IMG/VR virus record: IMGVR_UViG_3300017782_000201
Location: 1 to 25,050 of that record
Direction: 5' to 3' (one strand)
Length of the DNA stretch: 25,050 nt
DNA from: a virus
Below the pieces are notes generated by a model. It saw nothing but the letters and a program-made list of their open reading frames with translations, did no database searches and was not told where the DNA came from. Both the position numbers and the translations under genes were made by a program. This document shows, piece after piece, positions 12,216 through 20,071 of the stretch. Within the stretch, counting starts at the first letter, position 1; every line of letters starts with the position of its first letter.

Positions 12216-13759
12216 TGGCCCAACAGCTTCAAAACTTAACACTTTCTGCACCTGCATTCTTTGGTATAAATACTCAAGATTCTCCTATTGATCTTGATCC
12301 AAACTTTGCATCTATTGCAGATAACTGTGTTATAGATACCTACGGTAGAATAGGTGCTAGAAAAGGATTTTCTTATGTTACTACTAATGGTTCTGAAGTA
12401 TTAGGAACTAGCAGAGGCATTGAAAGCATCTTTGAGTACATAGACCAAAGTGGTAATGTTAGGATACTATCGGCAGGTAACAATAAAATATTTAGTGGTA
12501 CAACAACACTAACGGACATAACGCCAAGCGGTTATACTCCAACAGCTAATAACTGGAAGTGGGCTAATTTAAACAATCATGCCTTTGGTTTTCAAGCAGG
12601 ACATGAATCTCTTATTTATACAGACGCAGGTGGTTCTGCTGTTTTAACAACCTTTAGTGGCTTTAGTGGAGAAACAGGTACAGCTCCACAAGCTAACGAA
12701 GTTATATCTGCTTTTGGTAGGCTTTGGGCTGCTGATGTGTCCTCAAACAAACACACAGTATTTTTTAGTCATTTATCCACAGGCTACCAATGGACAGGGG
12801 GTTCTTCAGGTTCTTTAGATATAACCAGTGTGCTTCCTAACGGTGCTGATGATATTACAGCACTAGCAGCACATAACGGTAAACTTATAATATTCTGTAA
12901 GAATACTATACTTATTTACTCAGGGCCAACTAATCCTGCTACAATGGTATTAGAAGATACTATTATAGGTATAGGCTGTATTGCTAGAGATACCGTAGTA
13001 AATACAGGTACAGACTTATTATTTTTATCTTCTTCTGGGGTTAGGTCTTTAGGAAGAACAATACAGGAAAAATCTGCTTCTATTAGTGATGTTAGTAGGA
13101 ACATTAGGAATGATTTATTAACATTGCTTCCTATTCAAAATCTTGATATAAAAGCAGTATATAGCCCAGAAGAATCTTTTTATCTTTTAACTTTGCCAAC
13201 AAGTGAAATAGTTTATGTTTTTGATACTAGAAGACCACTACAGGATAATTCCTATAGAGTAACAACATGGTCAAGTATTGCACCTTTAAGTTTTCACAGG
13301 CTATCTACAAGTAAGCTGTACATAGGTAAACCACTAGGTATTGCAGAATACACAGGATATCTTGATAATGATGCTACTTATAAACTAAGTTACTTTAGCA
13401 ACCCTCTTGCTTTTGGAAATGCTTCTAATTTAAAGTTTCTTAAAAAGTTTAACTTAACAATTATAGGTGGTTCAGGAACAGCAATAACTTTAAACTGGGG
13501 ATATAACTATTCAGAATCTTACACTAAACAAGCTCTTGAGTTTTCAGGTACATCTTTAGGTAGGTCTGTTGCTGAGTATGGGGTTTCTGAATATGACAAC
13601 AATGCAGAATATACTGCTTCTGTTTTTGTAAACACACCTACAGTAAATGCTACAGGTAGCGGTTCTGTAGTAACCATTGGTTTAGACGCACAAATAGAAT
13701 CAGTACCTTTCTCTATTCAAAAAATTGATATTCACGTATTAGCAGGACGATTAATATGA
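12215..13759 (+). CDS. Tail nozzle / stabilisation protein (P22 gp10-like)
   Basis: A 514-residue, beta-rich protein following the adaptor by a one-base overlap (TAATG). The N-terminus (FFGINTQDSPIDLDPNFASIADNCVIDTYGRIGARKGF at about 15-52) is the typical opening of phage stabilisation or nozzle proteins, and later blocks such as TALAAHNGKLIIFCKNTILIYSG and DLLFLSSSGVRSLGR have the regular strand pattern of a propeller. In P22 the protein plugs the portal channel; T7 gp12 does the same job. The last four bases overlap the fibre gene (ATGA). No catalytic motif is seen. Confidence 0.82.
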   Translation: MAQQLQNLTLSAPAFFGINTQDSPIDLDPNFASIADNCVIDTYGRIGARKGFSYVTTNGSEVLGTSRGIESIFEYIDQSGNVRILSAGNNKIFSGTTTLTDITPSGYTPTANNWKWANLNNHAFGFQAGHESLIYTDAGGSAVLTTFSGFSGETGTAPQANEVISAFGRLWAADVSSNKHTVFFSHLSTGYQWTGGSSGSLDITSVLPNGADDITALAAHNGKLIIFCKNTILIYSGPTNPATMVLEDTIIGIGCIARDTVVNTGTDLLFLSSSGVRSLGRTIQEKSASISDVSRNIRNDLLTLLPIQNLDIKAVYSPEESFYLLTLPTSEIVYVFDTRRPLQDNSYRVTTWSSIAPLSFHRLSTSKLYIGKPLGIAEYTGYLDNDATYKLSYFSNPLAFGNASNLKFLKKFNLTIIGGSGTAITLNWGYNYSESYTKQALEFSGTSLGRSVAEYGVSEYDNNAEYTASVFVNTPTVNATGSGSVVTIGLDAQIESVPFSIQKIDIHVLAGRLI

Positions 13760-16700
13760 CAGATTATACTAAGACTACTAACTTTGCTACTAAAGATGCT
13801 TTACCTTCAGGAAATGCAAATAAAATTGTTAAAGGTACAGAAATAAATACAGAGTTTGATAATATTGCAACTGCTGTGGCAACTAAATCAAACACAGCAA
13901 GCCCTACGTTTACTGGGGTAGTTTCTTTTCCTGATGGTTCAGCTAGTGATCCTAGTATTACAAACACTGGTGATACTAATGTTGGTCTTTTCTTTAGTGC
14001 AGGAGATACCCTAGCATTTACCGCAGGAGGAACAAGTCAGTTTACAATGGCTAATGGTGTCATTGCTCCTGTAACTGATTCAGATGTAGACTTAGGAACT
14101 TCTAGTTTATATTTTAAAAATGCTTACATTGATAGTGTGACTACTACAGGTAATATAACGATAGGCGGTAATTTAGATGTTGATGGCACTCTTGAGTTTG
14201 ATTCTTTGTCTGGAACAGGAACAACAGCAGTTACGGACATTTTAGATCAAGATGATATGTCAGGCAATAGTGCCACCGCCCTTGCAACTCAACAGTCCAT
14301 TAAAGCCTATGTTGACGCACAACAAGATACTGTAGATACACTTTCAGAAATTTTAGCACTTAGTAATACTACAGGTGGTACAGATATTGCTGTATCGGAT
14401 GACGATAAAGTCCAGTTCCGTGATTCAGCTATTTATATTAACTCTAGTGTTGACGGACAGTTAGACATAGTTGCTGACACAGAGATTCAAATAGCGGCTA
14501 CAACGATTGACATTAACGGTGCAATCAATGCAAGCGGCGATATTGTGGTTGGCGGCACAGTCGATGGCCGTGATGTAGCTACAGATGGTACAAAGCTAGA
14601 CGGTATTGAAGCCTCCGCAACCGCAGATCAATCAAACGCAGAGATCAGAGCCGCTGTAGAAGCCGCTACAGATTCTAATGTCTTTACAGACGCAGATCAC
14701 AGCAAACTAAATGCTATTGAAGCCTCCGCAGACGTAACGGACACAGCTAACGTCACAGCCGCAGGAGCTTTGATGGATTCAGAGCTTACTGGTATTGCAA
14801 GCGTTAAGGCTTTAAATCAAGGTGTTGCAACAGGTGATAGTCCTACGTTTGTAGATGTTACTGCCACATCTCTGGACATATCTGGCGACATTGATGTTGA
14901 CGGGACTACAAATCTTGATGCTGTTGATATTGATGGTGCTACCCAAATTGACGCTACTGTGTCCGTAGGTGTGAACGATACTGGGTATGACGTTAAGTTC
15001 TTTGGAGATACTGCTTCTGCTTTTATGGAATGGGATGCTTCTGCTGATGATCTTATCTTAGGTGGTGCAGGAGGACTTATTGTACCTGAAGGCCAGTTTA
15101 CACTAGGATCAACAGCAGTTACAAGTACAGCCGCAGAACTAAATATTTTAGATGGTGCAACAGTAGTTGTAGGTGAGATAAACGCCTTAGACTTAGGTGA
15201 TACCGCAGTAGGCACAGCTATAGCTAGTAAAGCTGTAATATTAGACTCTAATAAAGACTATACAGGTATAAGAAACCTAACTATTTCTGGAGAGCTAGAT
15301 GCAGCAACCTTAGATATTTCAGGTAACGCAGACATTGATGGTACATTAGAAGCGGATGCAATTACTGTAAATGGTACTGCACTTAATACTGTTATTGCAG
15401 GAGTTACAGTAACTAATGCTTCTACAGCCGCAGTAGCAACTACAGTTACAATCACTGATAATGAAAGTACAAATGAAAGTAATGCTCTTATATTTACCGC
15501 AGGTGGCGATGTAGATGGTGGTGATCTTGGGTTAGAATCTGATGGTACTCTAACGTATAACCCAAGCACAGGTGTGGTTACTGCTACAGGTTTTGCAGGG
15601 GCTTTAACGGGCAATGTTACGGGTAATGTATCTGGAACAGCAGCTACAGTCACAGGAGCAGCCCAAGGTAACATAACAAGTCTTGGAACACTTACATCTT
15701 TGGACATCTCAGGAGATGCAACTGTAGGCGACGATCTATCTTTAGACTCAGATGCCGCAGTTTTAAACTTTGGTGCTAATTCAGAAATCAAAGTAATACA
15801 TGCCCATGATTCTGGTCTTAACTTTAAGCACACTGCTACAGCCGACGATAAACCCTTTACTCTGACTTTACAAACTGGTGAGACAGACATAGCGGCTGAT
15901 GATGTTCTAGGTGTAATTAACTTCCAAGCCCCAGATGAAGCTACAGGCACAGACGCTATATTAGTTGCCGCAGGTATCGCCGCTGTATCTGAAGGTGACT
16001 TCAGTGCCTCTAGTAACGCCACAAAGTTGAGCTTTAGAACTGGTGCTTCTGAGACTGCTACGGAGAAAATGAGTTTATCTTCTGGTGGTAATCTAAGTTT
16101 TCCTGACGATGGTAAGGTTATCTTTGGTGCAGGTAATGATCTACAGATTTATCATGATGGCAATAATAGTTATATCCACGATAACGGAACAGGTAACTTA
16201 ATTGTTAGAGCAGACCAATTTGACGTTAAGAGCGCAGATGCTGCTGAGTATAAAATAAGGGCTATCACTAACGGTGCTGTTTCGTTATACCACGACAACT
16301 CAGTAAAACTAGCCACAACCTCTACAGGCATCGACGTTACTGGTGTTATTACCACAGACGGTATGACTACTTCTGCAGATATTAACTTTGGTGATAACGA
16401 CAAGGCTATCTTTGGTGCTGGCAGCGACCTACAGATTTATCATGATGGAAGTAATAGTTATATAGCAGAGCTAGGAACTGGAAGTTTAATCATACAAGCG
16501 TCAGACAACATTAAATTACAAGCGCATACAGGTGAATTTTATTTCCAAGGCATTAGAGATGGCGCAGCAAAACTTTATTACGACAATGCAGAAAAATTAC
16601 TCACAACATCCACAGGCATAGACGTTACTGGCACAGCCACGATGGATGGGCTTACTGTAGCTAATACTGGTTTTGCAAGAATTACACTGCAAGATTCAGA

Positions 16701-17535
16701 TGCGACTAATCAAAAAGGATTTATTGATAGTAGTGCCGGAGATTTAAATCTAACAAGTCAAAATGGAACAAGCCACGGTGATATATTTTTAAAGCGATAC
16801 AACGGCACTAGCACTGCTTTATCAGCACAATTTGCCTCCAACGGAGACATCAGCTTCTACGAAGACACAGGCTCAACGGCTAAGTTCTTCTGGGATAGTT
16901 CTGCGGAGTCTTTGGGTATTGGTACTACTAGTCCTGCTAGAGATTTACATATTGTTCAAAACGACGATTGGGCGCAAATACGACTAGAGGGTAATTCTTC
17001 TGGCGGCGCTGAAATTATGATGGGCGACTCGACAACTGAGTCTAAAGGACGCATCCAATACGTCAATGCTAGTAACTACATGCGTTTTGATACTAATGCC
17101 ACAGAACGCATGCGCATAGACTCATCAGGGAATATTTTAGCAGGCACAGACGATGCACAAGACATAGGAAGTGGAAGTAAGCGTTTTGATGATATTCACG
17201 CCACCAACGGCACTATTCAGACTTCTGATCGCAACGAGAAGCAGGACATTGCAGAACTATCTGATGCAGAACAACGTGTCGCTGTAGCCGCTAAAGGTTT
17301 ACTACGGAAGTTCCGATGGAAATCAGCGGTTGTAGAAAAGGGTGATAATGCAAGAACACACTTTGGGATTGTTGCACAAGACTTACATGCTGCGTTTACT
17401 GCTGAAGGTTTAGATGCAGGGGACTACGGAATGTTTATTAGTAGCACTTGGACTGACGAAGAAACTAACGAAGAAAAAACTAGGATGGGTGTTCGCTACA
17501 GTGAACTACTCGCTTTTATAATTTCAGCAATCTAA
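13756..17535 (+). CDS. Tail fibre with self-cleaving S74 chaperone domain
   Basis: A 1259-residue fibre. The N-terminus, with TTNFATKDALPSGNANKI then TEFDNIATAVATKS, is an attachment domain common in marine phages. The shaft is repetitive: several LDISG units, and two similar modules with FGAG-DLQIYHDG-NSYI at about 791-807 and 887-903, 96 residues apart. The last 103 residues are an intramolecular chaperone of peptidase family S74: S-D-R-N-E-K with Ser1157 and Lys1162 (five apart, as in the endosialidase dyad), HFGIVAQDL and VRYSELLAFIISAI. Cleavage is expected between Thr1156 and Ser1157 after the trimer folds. A segment near 14500-14810 is visibly richer in G+C than its surroundings. The start overlaps the nozzle stop (ATGA), with AGGA upstream. 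It should determine host binding. Confidence 0.92.
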   Translation: MTDYTKTTNFATKDALPSGNANKIVKGTEINTEFDNIATAVATKSNTASPTFTGVVSFPDGSASDPSITNTGDTNVGLFFSAGDTLAFTAGGTSQFTMANGVIAPVTDSDVDLGTSSLYFKNAYIDSVTTTGNITIGGNLDVDGTLEFDSLSGTGTTAVTDILDQDDMSGNSATALATQQSIKAYVDAQQDTVDTLSEILALSNTTGGTDIAVSDDDKVQFRDSAIYINSSVDGQLDIVADTEIQIAATTIDINGAINASGDIVVGGTVDGRDVATDGTKLDGIEASATADQSNAEIRAAVEAATDSNVFTDADHSKLNAIEASADVTDTANVTAAGALMDSELTGIASVKALNQGVATGDSPTFVDVTATSLDISGDIDVDGTTNLDAVDIDGATQIDATVSVGVNDTGYDVKFFGDTASAFMEWDASADDLILGGAGGLIVPEGQFTLGSTAVTSTAAELNILDGATVVVGEINALDLGDTAVGTAIASKAVILDSNKDYTGIRNLTISGELDAATLDISGNADIDGTLEADAITVNGTALNTVIAGVTVTNASTAAVATTVTITDNESTNESNALIFTAGGDVDGGDLGLESDGTLTYNPSTGVVTATGFAGALTGNVTGNVSGTAATVTGAAQGNITSLGTLTSLDISGDATVGDDLSLDSDAAVLNFGANSEIKVIHAHDSGLNFKHTATADDKPFTLTLQTGETDIAADDVLGVINFQAPDEATGTDAILVAAGIAAVSEGDFSASSNATKLSFRTGASETATEKMSLSSGGNLSFPDDGKVIFGAGNDLQIYHDGNNSYIHDNGTGNLIVRADQFDVKSADAAEYKIRAITNGAVSLYHDNSVKLATTSTGIDVTGVITTDGMTTSADINFGDNDKAIFGAGSDLQIYHDGSNSYIAELGTGSLIIQASDNIKLQAHTGEFYFQGIRDGAAKLYYDNAEKLLTTSTGIDVTGTATMDGLTVANTGFARITLQDSDATNQKGFIDSSAGDLNLTSQNGTSHGDIFLKRYNGTSTALSAQFASNGDISFYEDTGSTAKFFWDSSAESLGIGTTSPARDLHIVQNDDWAQIRLEGNSSGGAEIMMGDSTTESKGRIQYVNASNYMRFDTNATERMRIDSSGNILAGTDDAQDIGSGSKRFDDIHATNGTIQTSDRNEKQDIAELSDAEQRVAVAAKGLLRKFRWKSAVVEKGDNARTHFGIVAQDLHAAFTAEGLDAGDYGMFISSTWTDEETNEEKTRMGVRYSELLAFIISAI

Positions 17536-17550
17536 CGAAAGGAATAAATA

Positions 17551-17841
17551 ATGAACTGGACAATTGCACAACTTGAAAGAAACACATCAGACGATGGCGT
17601 AGTAATAGCACATTGGCGTGTTAGCAAGACAGACGGTACAAACACTGTGTCTGCCTACGGCACTGAAAGTTTTACCCCAGATGCATCAGCGGCAGGCTTT
17701 GTACCCTTTGCTGATCTAACTGAAGCTGACGTTATCTCTTGGGTAACAACTGCTTTAGACACAGCAGCGATTGAAACTAGTTTAAATGCACAACTGGCTG
17801 AACTAGCCACACCCACAACTGCCGCAGGCTTGCCTTGGTAA
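17551..17841 (+). CDS. Small protein linked to the tail fibre
   Basis: A 96-residue protein 15 bases after the fibre stop with AAAGGAA 9 bases before the ATG. It begins MNWTIAQLERNTSDDGVVIAHWRVSKT, a beta-rich start, followed by SFTPDASAAGFVPFADLTEADVISWV and a helical C-terminal half ending GLPW. Short proteins with this TWTIAQLER...AHWR pattern occur, from memory, beside fibre genes in many phages and are uncharacterised. It could be a virion decoration, a fibre assembly helper or a tip protein; location is the only clue. Confidence 0.7.
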   Translation: MNWTIAQLERNTSDDGVVIAHWRVSKTDGTNTVSAYGTESFTPDASAAGFVPFADLTEADVISWVTTALDTAAIETSLNAQLAELATPTTAAGLPW

Positions 17842-17879
17842 ACTTTAAAAAACAATGTAAATTTTAAGGAACAAAAACG

Positions 17880-18161
17880 ATGAACGTAGACATCAAAACT
17901 CTTATCTCTATGTTGCCACTGGGTACTGTCATAATTGCATCTATCATTAGTTGGTCGCAGGTCACACTTTCGACTGAGCTAAATGAAGAAAATATTGCAC
18001 AGAATGAAGCTCAAATAAAAGAAAATTCTAAAAATATTCAAGACTTAGACAAAAAGGTTTCTATTGTTGAGTTAAAAATAGACAGTCTTCAGGATGATAT
18101 TAGAGGTGCTAGAGCAGACACTACGTTAATCATTAACATGCTTAGAGAGAGTAATAAATAA
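17880..18161 (+). CDS. Membrane-anchored coiled-coil protein, possible spanin or XhlA-like
   Basis: A 93-residue protein with AAGGA about 10 bases before the ATG. Residues 7-25 form one hydrophobic segment (TLISMLPLGTVIIASIISW), followed by a long charged helix (32-90) with repeated Asn, Glu, Lys and Ile/Leu in heptad spacing, including IDSLQDDIRGARADTTLIINML. An N-terminal anchor with a periplasmic coiled coil is the build of the inner-membrane spanin (Rz) and of XhlA-type lysis proteins. There is no visible outer-membrane lipoprotein partner nested in another frame. The role in lysis is inferred; the topology is well supported. Confidence 0.55.
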   Translation: MNVDIKTLISMLPLGTVIIASIISWSQVTLSTELNEENIAQNEAQIKENSKNIQDLDKKVSIVELKIDSLQDDIRGARADTTLIINMLRESNK

Positions 18162-18208
18162 ATGAGATATTTGGTAAAAGTAAAAACACAGATTAAAAGG
18201 ATATAGTT

Positions 18209-19120
18209 ATGGCAGAAGAAGATACTAACGCAGAAGGTACTAACTCAGGAGGATTACTGGGTGGTATTATTCCAGATGCTTTACTTCCTTTTTTGGATTT
18301 AGCAACAAGTTCTTATTTATCTTCAGAAAACATAGGTAATGTAGAAAACTACGGCAAACAAGCTGTAGACATGGCTAATTTGTTAACTAACCAAGCAGCA
18401 GAAAGGGGTACTTTTCAACCTTTTACTGTAACTTCTGGTTTAGCTAATGTTGGCACTACAGCGGAAGGTGGTTTTAATGTTAATCTTAGCCCAGAACAAC
18501 AAGCACTTCAGGCTGATCTACTGTCTCAAGCACAGTCTGCTTTTGGTGAAATAGGTGCAGATAGAGCAACTAGGGAACAAGAGATATATAATAACTTAGT
18601 TGCTTTAAGACAACCACAACAAGAAAGAGAGCAGTCAGAGTTAGCCCAAAGGATACAAGCTCAAGGTAGGACAGGGCTTATGACTTCTGCCTATGGTGGT
18701 ACTCCTGAACAATTAGCTATGAATAAAGCAATTCAGGAACAACGGTCTGCTGATGCTTTAATGGCAATGACCCAAGCAGGACAAGAAAGGACACAAGCCT
18801 TTCAATTAGGTCAGGGATTATTAGGTGCGTCTTATAATCCACAAAGACAAGCCTTAGATATGCTAGAGTTAGGCAGGGGTGTTGCTCAGATACCCGCAGG
18901 GCTACAACAGCAAGTATTGTCAAGTACAGCACAGTTAGGCGGTATGGGATTACAGGGTTATCTACAGGCAGCCGAATTAGCCGCAGGAGAAAGGACTGCA
19001 AGAGATCAAAATCTTGCAGGGATTCTTACAGGGACAGACTACAGTACAGCTGACATAAACGAAGAATCTGTACTAAAGTTTCTCTTAAAAGAAGCCTTTG
19101 GAGATTCCCTTTTTGGGTAA
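18209..19120 (+). CDS. Putative internal virion (ejection) protein, Gln/Ala-rich
   Basis: A 303-residue protein with AAAGGA about 9 bases before the ATG. It begins with a Gly/Ser-rich acidic region (residues 1-17) and a moderately hydrophobic stretch (GLLGGIIPDALLPFLDLA at about 15-32), followed by long helices rich in Gln, Ala and Glu (QQALQADLLSQAQSAFGEI; REQEIYNNLVALRQPQQEREQSELAQRIQAQGR). No enzyme motif is present. Its place after the fibre, ahead of a second 303-residue protein and a very large one, matches the trio of internal proteins ejected with DNA in podoviruses. Function is inferred from order and composition; no family is recognised. Confidence 0.55.
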   Translation: MAEEDTNAEGTNSGGLLGGIIPDALLPFLDLATSSYLSSENIGNVENYGKQAVDMANLLTNQAAERGTFQPFTVTSGLANVGTTAEGGFNVNLSPEQQALQADLLSQAQSAFGEIGADRATREQEIYNNLVALRQPQQEREQSELAQRIQAQGRTGLMTSAYGGTPEQLAMNKAIQEQRSADALMAMTQAGQERTQAFQLGQGLLGASYNPQRQALDMLELGRGVAQIPAGLQQQVLSSTAQLGGMGLQGYLQAAELAAGERTARDQNLAGILTGTDYSTADINEESVLKFLLKEAFGDSLFG

Positions 19121-19146
19121 AAACAAATAAATAGGAAAGTATAATT

Positions 19147-20058
19147 ATGGCACAAGTAGACATAGCAGGATTGTTAACTGGTATCCCCGCACTTCAAAGT
19201 CCAAGGATGCAAGGGCGTATTAATGCCGCTAACTTACCTTCAAGAACACCTTTGCCTTATTTAGCAGGTAAACTAGAGGAAGGTAGAGCAGCAAACCAAG
19301 CGCGTATGCGTAGAGGACTGGGCGGTCTTTTTGGAAGGGATCTCAGAACCGAAGGTGAAAAGGCAAGGGAAGCTGTTGGTCAGGCCACAAGCAACTTAGA
19401 GTTAGCACAGGCTATACAAGGTGTAGCACCAGAACAAGCGGTTGCACTTAGGAGACTTGCGGCTCAAGAGCAAGCAGCAAGGGAACAAGAGCAAGCTGAG
19501 AAAGATCAAGAAGAAAAAATAAAGCAAGCTCTCATTATTATAGCTAAGTCTCAAGATAATAATAATTTAGTGTCTTGGTTAGAAGCAGGTGGAGATTCTT
19601 CAACAGCCGCTAGTCTTTTGTTGAAGCAACCTTCTATGGCAAAACCTGAAGCATTTACTACAATGTATTCTAAAAACGGCGATGCTCTTAGAACTGCTGT
19701 TTTAGACGGTAAGCTAGTAAGAGCCACAGATACAGGATGGGAAATTATAGATGAGAAGGTTTTTGCTGAAAATCCTATTACAAAACCTGAAAAAGAACTT
19801 AAACCGTCCTCGCTATCAGCGGAAGAACTTAAAACGTATACATCTATTATTAAAAATAATCCAGACCTTAAAAATCTTATGAAAACATCAAGGTTTTTAG
19901 GAAAATTAGATGAAGACAATCTTCGACAAATTGCTGATGAAGCAGAAAGGATTGTCACAAATAATCCAAACCTTACCAAAAAACAAGCACTAGAACAAGT
20001 TTTAAAGATACAAAAATCTTCAAATGCAACGGATGACGATCCGTTTAGCGATGCTTAA
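19147..20058 (+). CDS. Putative internal virion (ejection) protein, charged helical
   Basis: A 303-residue protein with TAGGAAAG before the ATG. Residues 1-35 are Ala/Pro-rich (GLLTGIPALQSPRMQGRINAANLPSRTPLP), and 36-130 form a helical Arg/Glu/Gln/Ala-rich region with QEQAAREQEQAEKDQEEKIKQAL. The second half is a mixed fold with SWLEAGGDSSTAASLLLKQPS. The end is acidic (DDDPFSDA). It follows the Gln/Ala-rich protein and precedes the large protein, so it is probably the second of three ejection proteins. It could also chaperone the large one. No family recognised. Confidence 0.55.
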   Translation: MAQVDIAGLLTGIPALQSPRMQGRINAANLPSRTPLPYLAGKLEEGRAANQARMRRGLGGLFGRDLRTEGEKAREAVGQATSNLELAQAIQGVAPEQAVALRRLAAQEQAAREQEQAEKDQEEKIKQALIIIAKSQDNNNLVSWLEAGGDSSTAASLLLKQPSMAKPEAFTTMYSKNGDALRTAVLDGKLVRATDTGWEIIDEKVFAENPITKPEKELKPSSLSAEELKTYTSIIKNNPDLKNLMKTSRFLGKLDEDNLRQIADEAERIVTNNPNLTKKQALEQVLKIQKSSNATDDDPFSDA

Positions 20059-20071
20059 TAAAGGATAAAAA

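Noticed and set aside
15258-16022. A 254-codon minus-strand frame opposite the fibre gene
   Set aside because: It is the antisense shadow of repetitive, codon-biased fibre sequence, with a Ser/Pro/Val/Ala-rich translation and no ribosome site.
18162-18206. A 14-codon frame (MRYLVKVKTQIKRI) between two late genes
   Set aside because: No clear ribosome site and too short to support; the gap is better read as a leader carrying the AAAGGA of the next gene.
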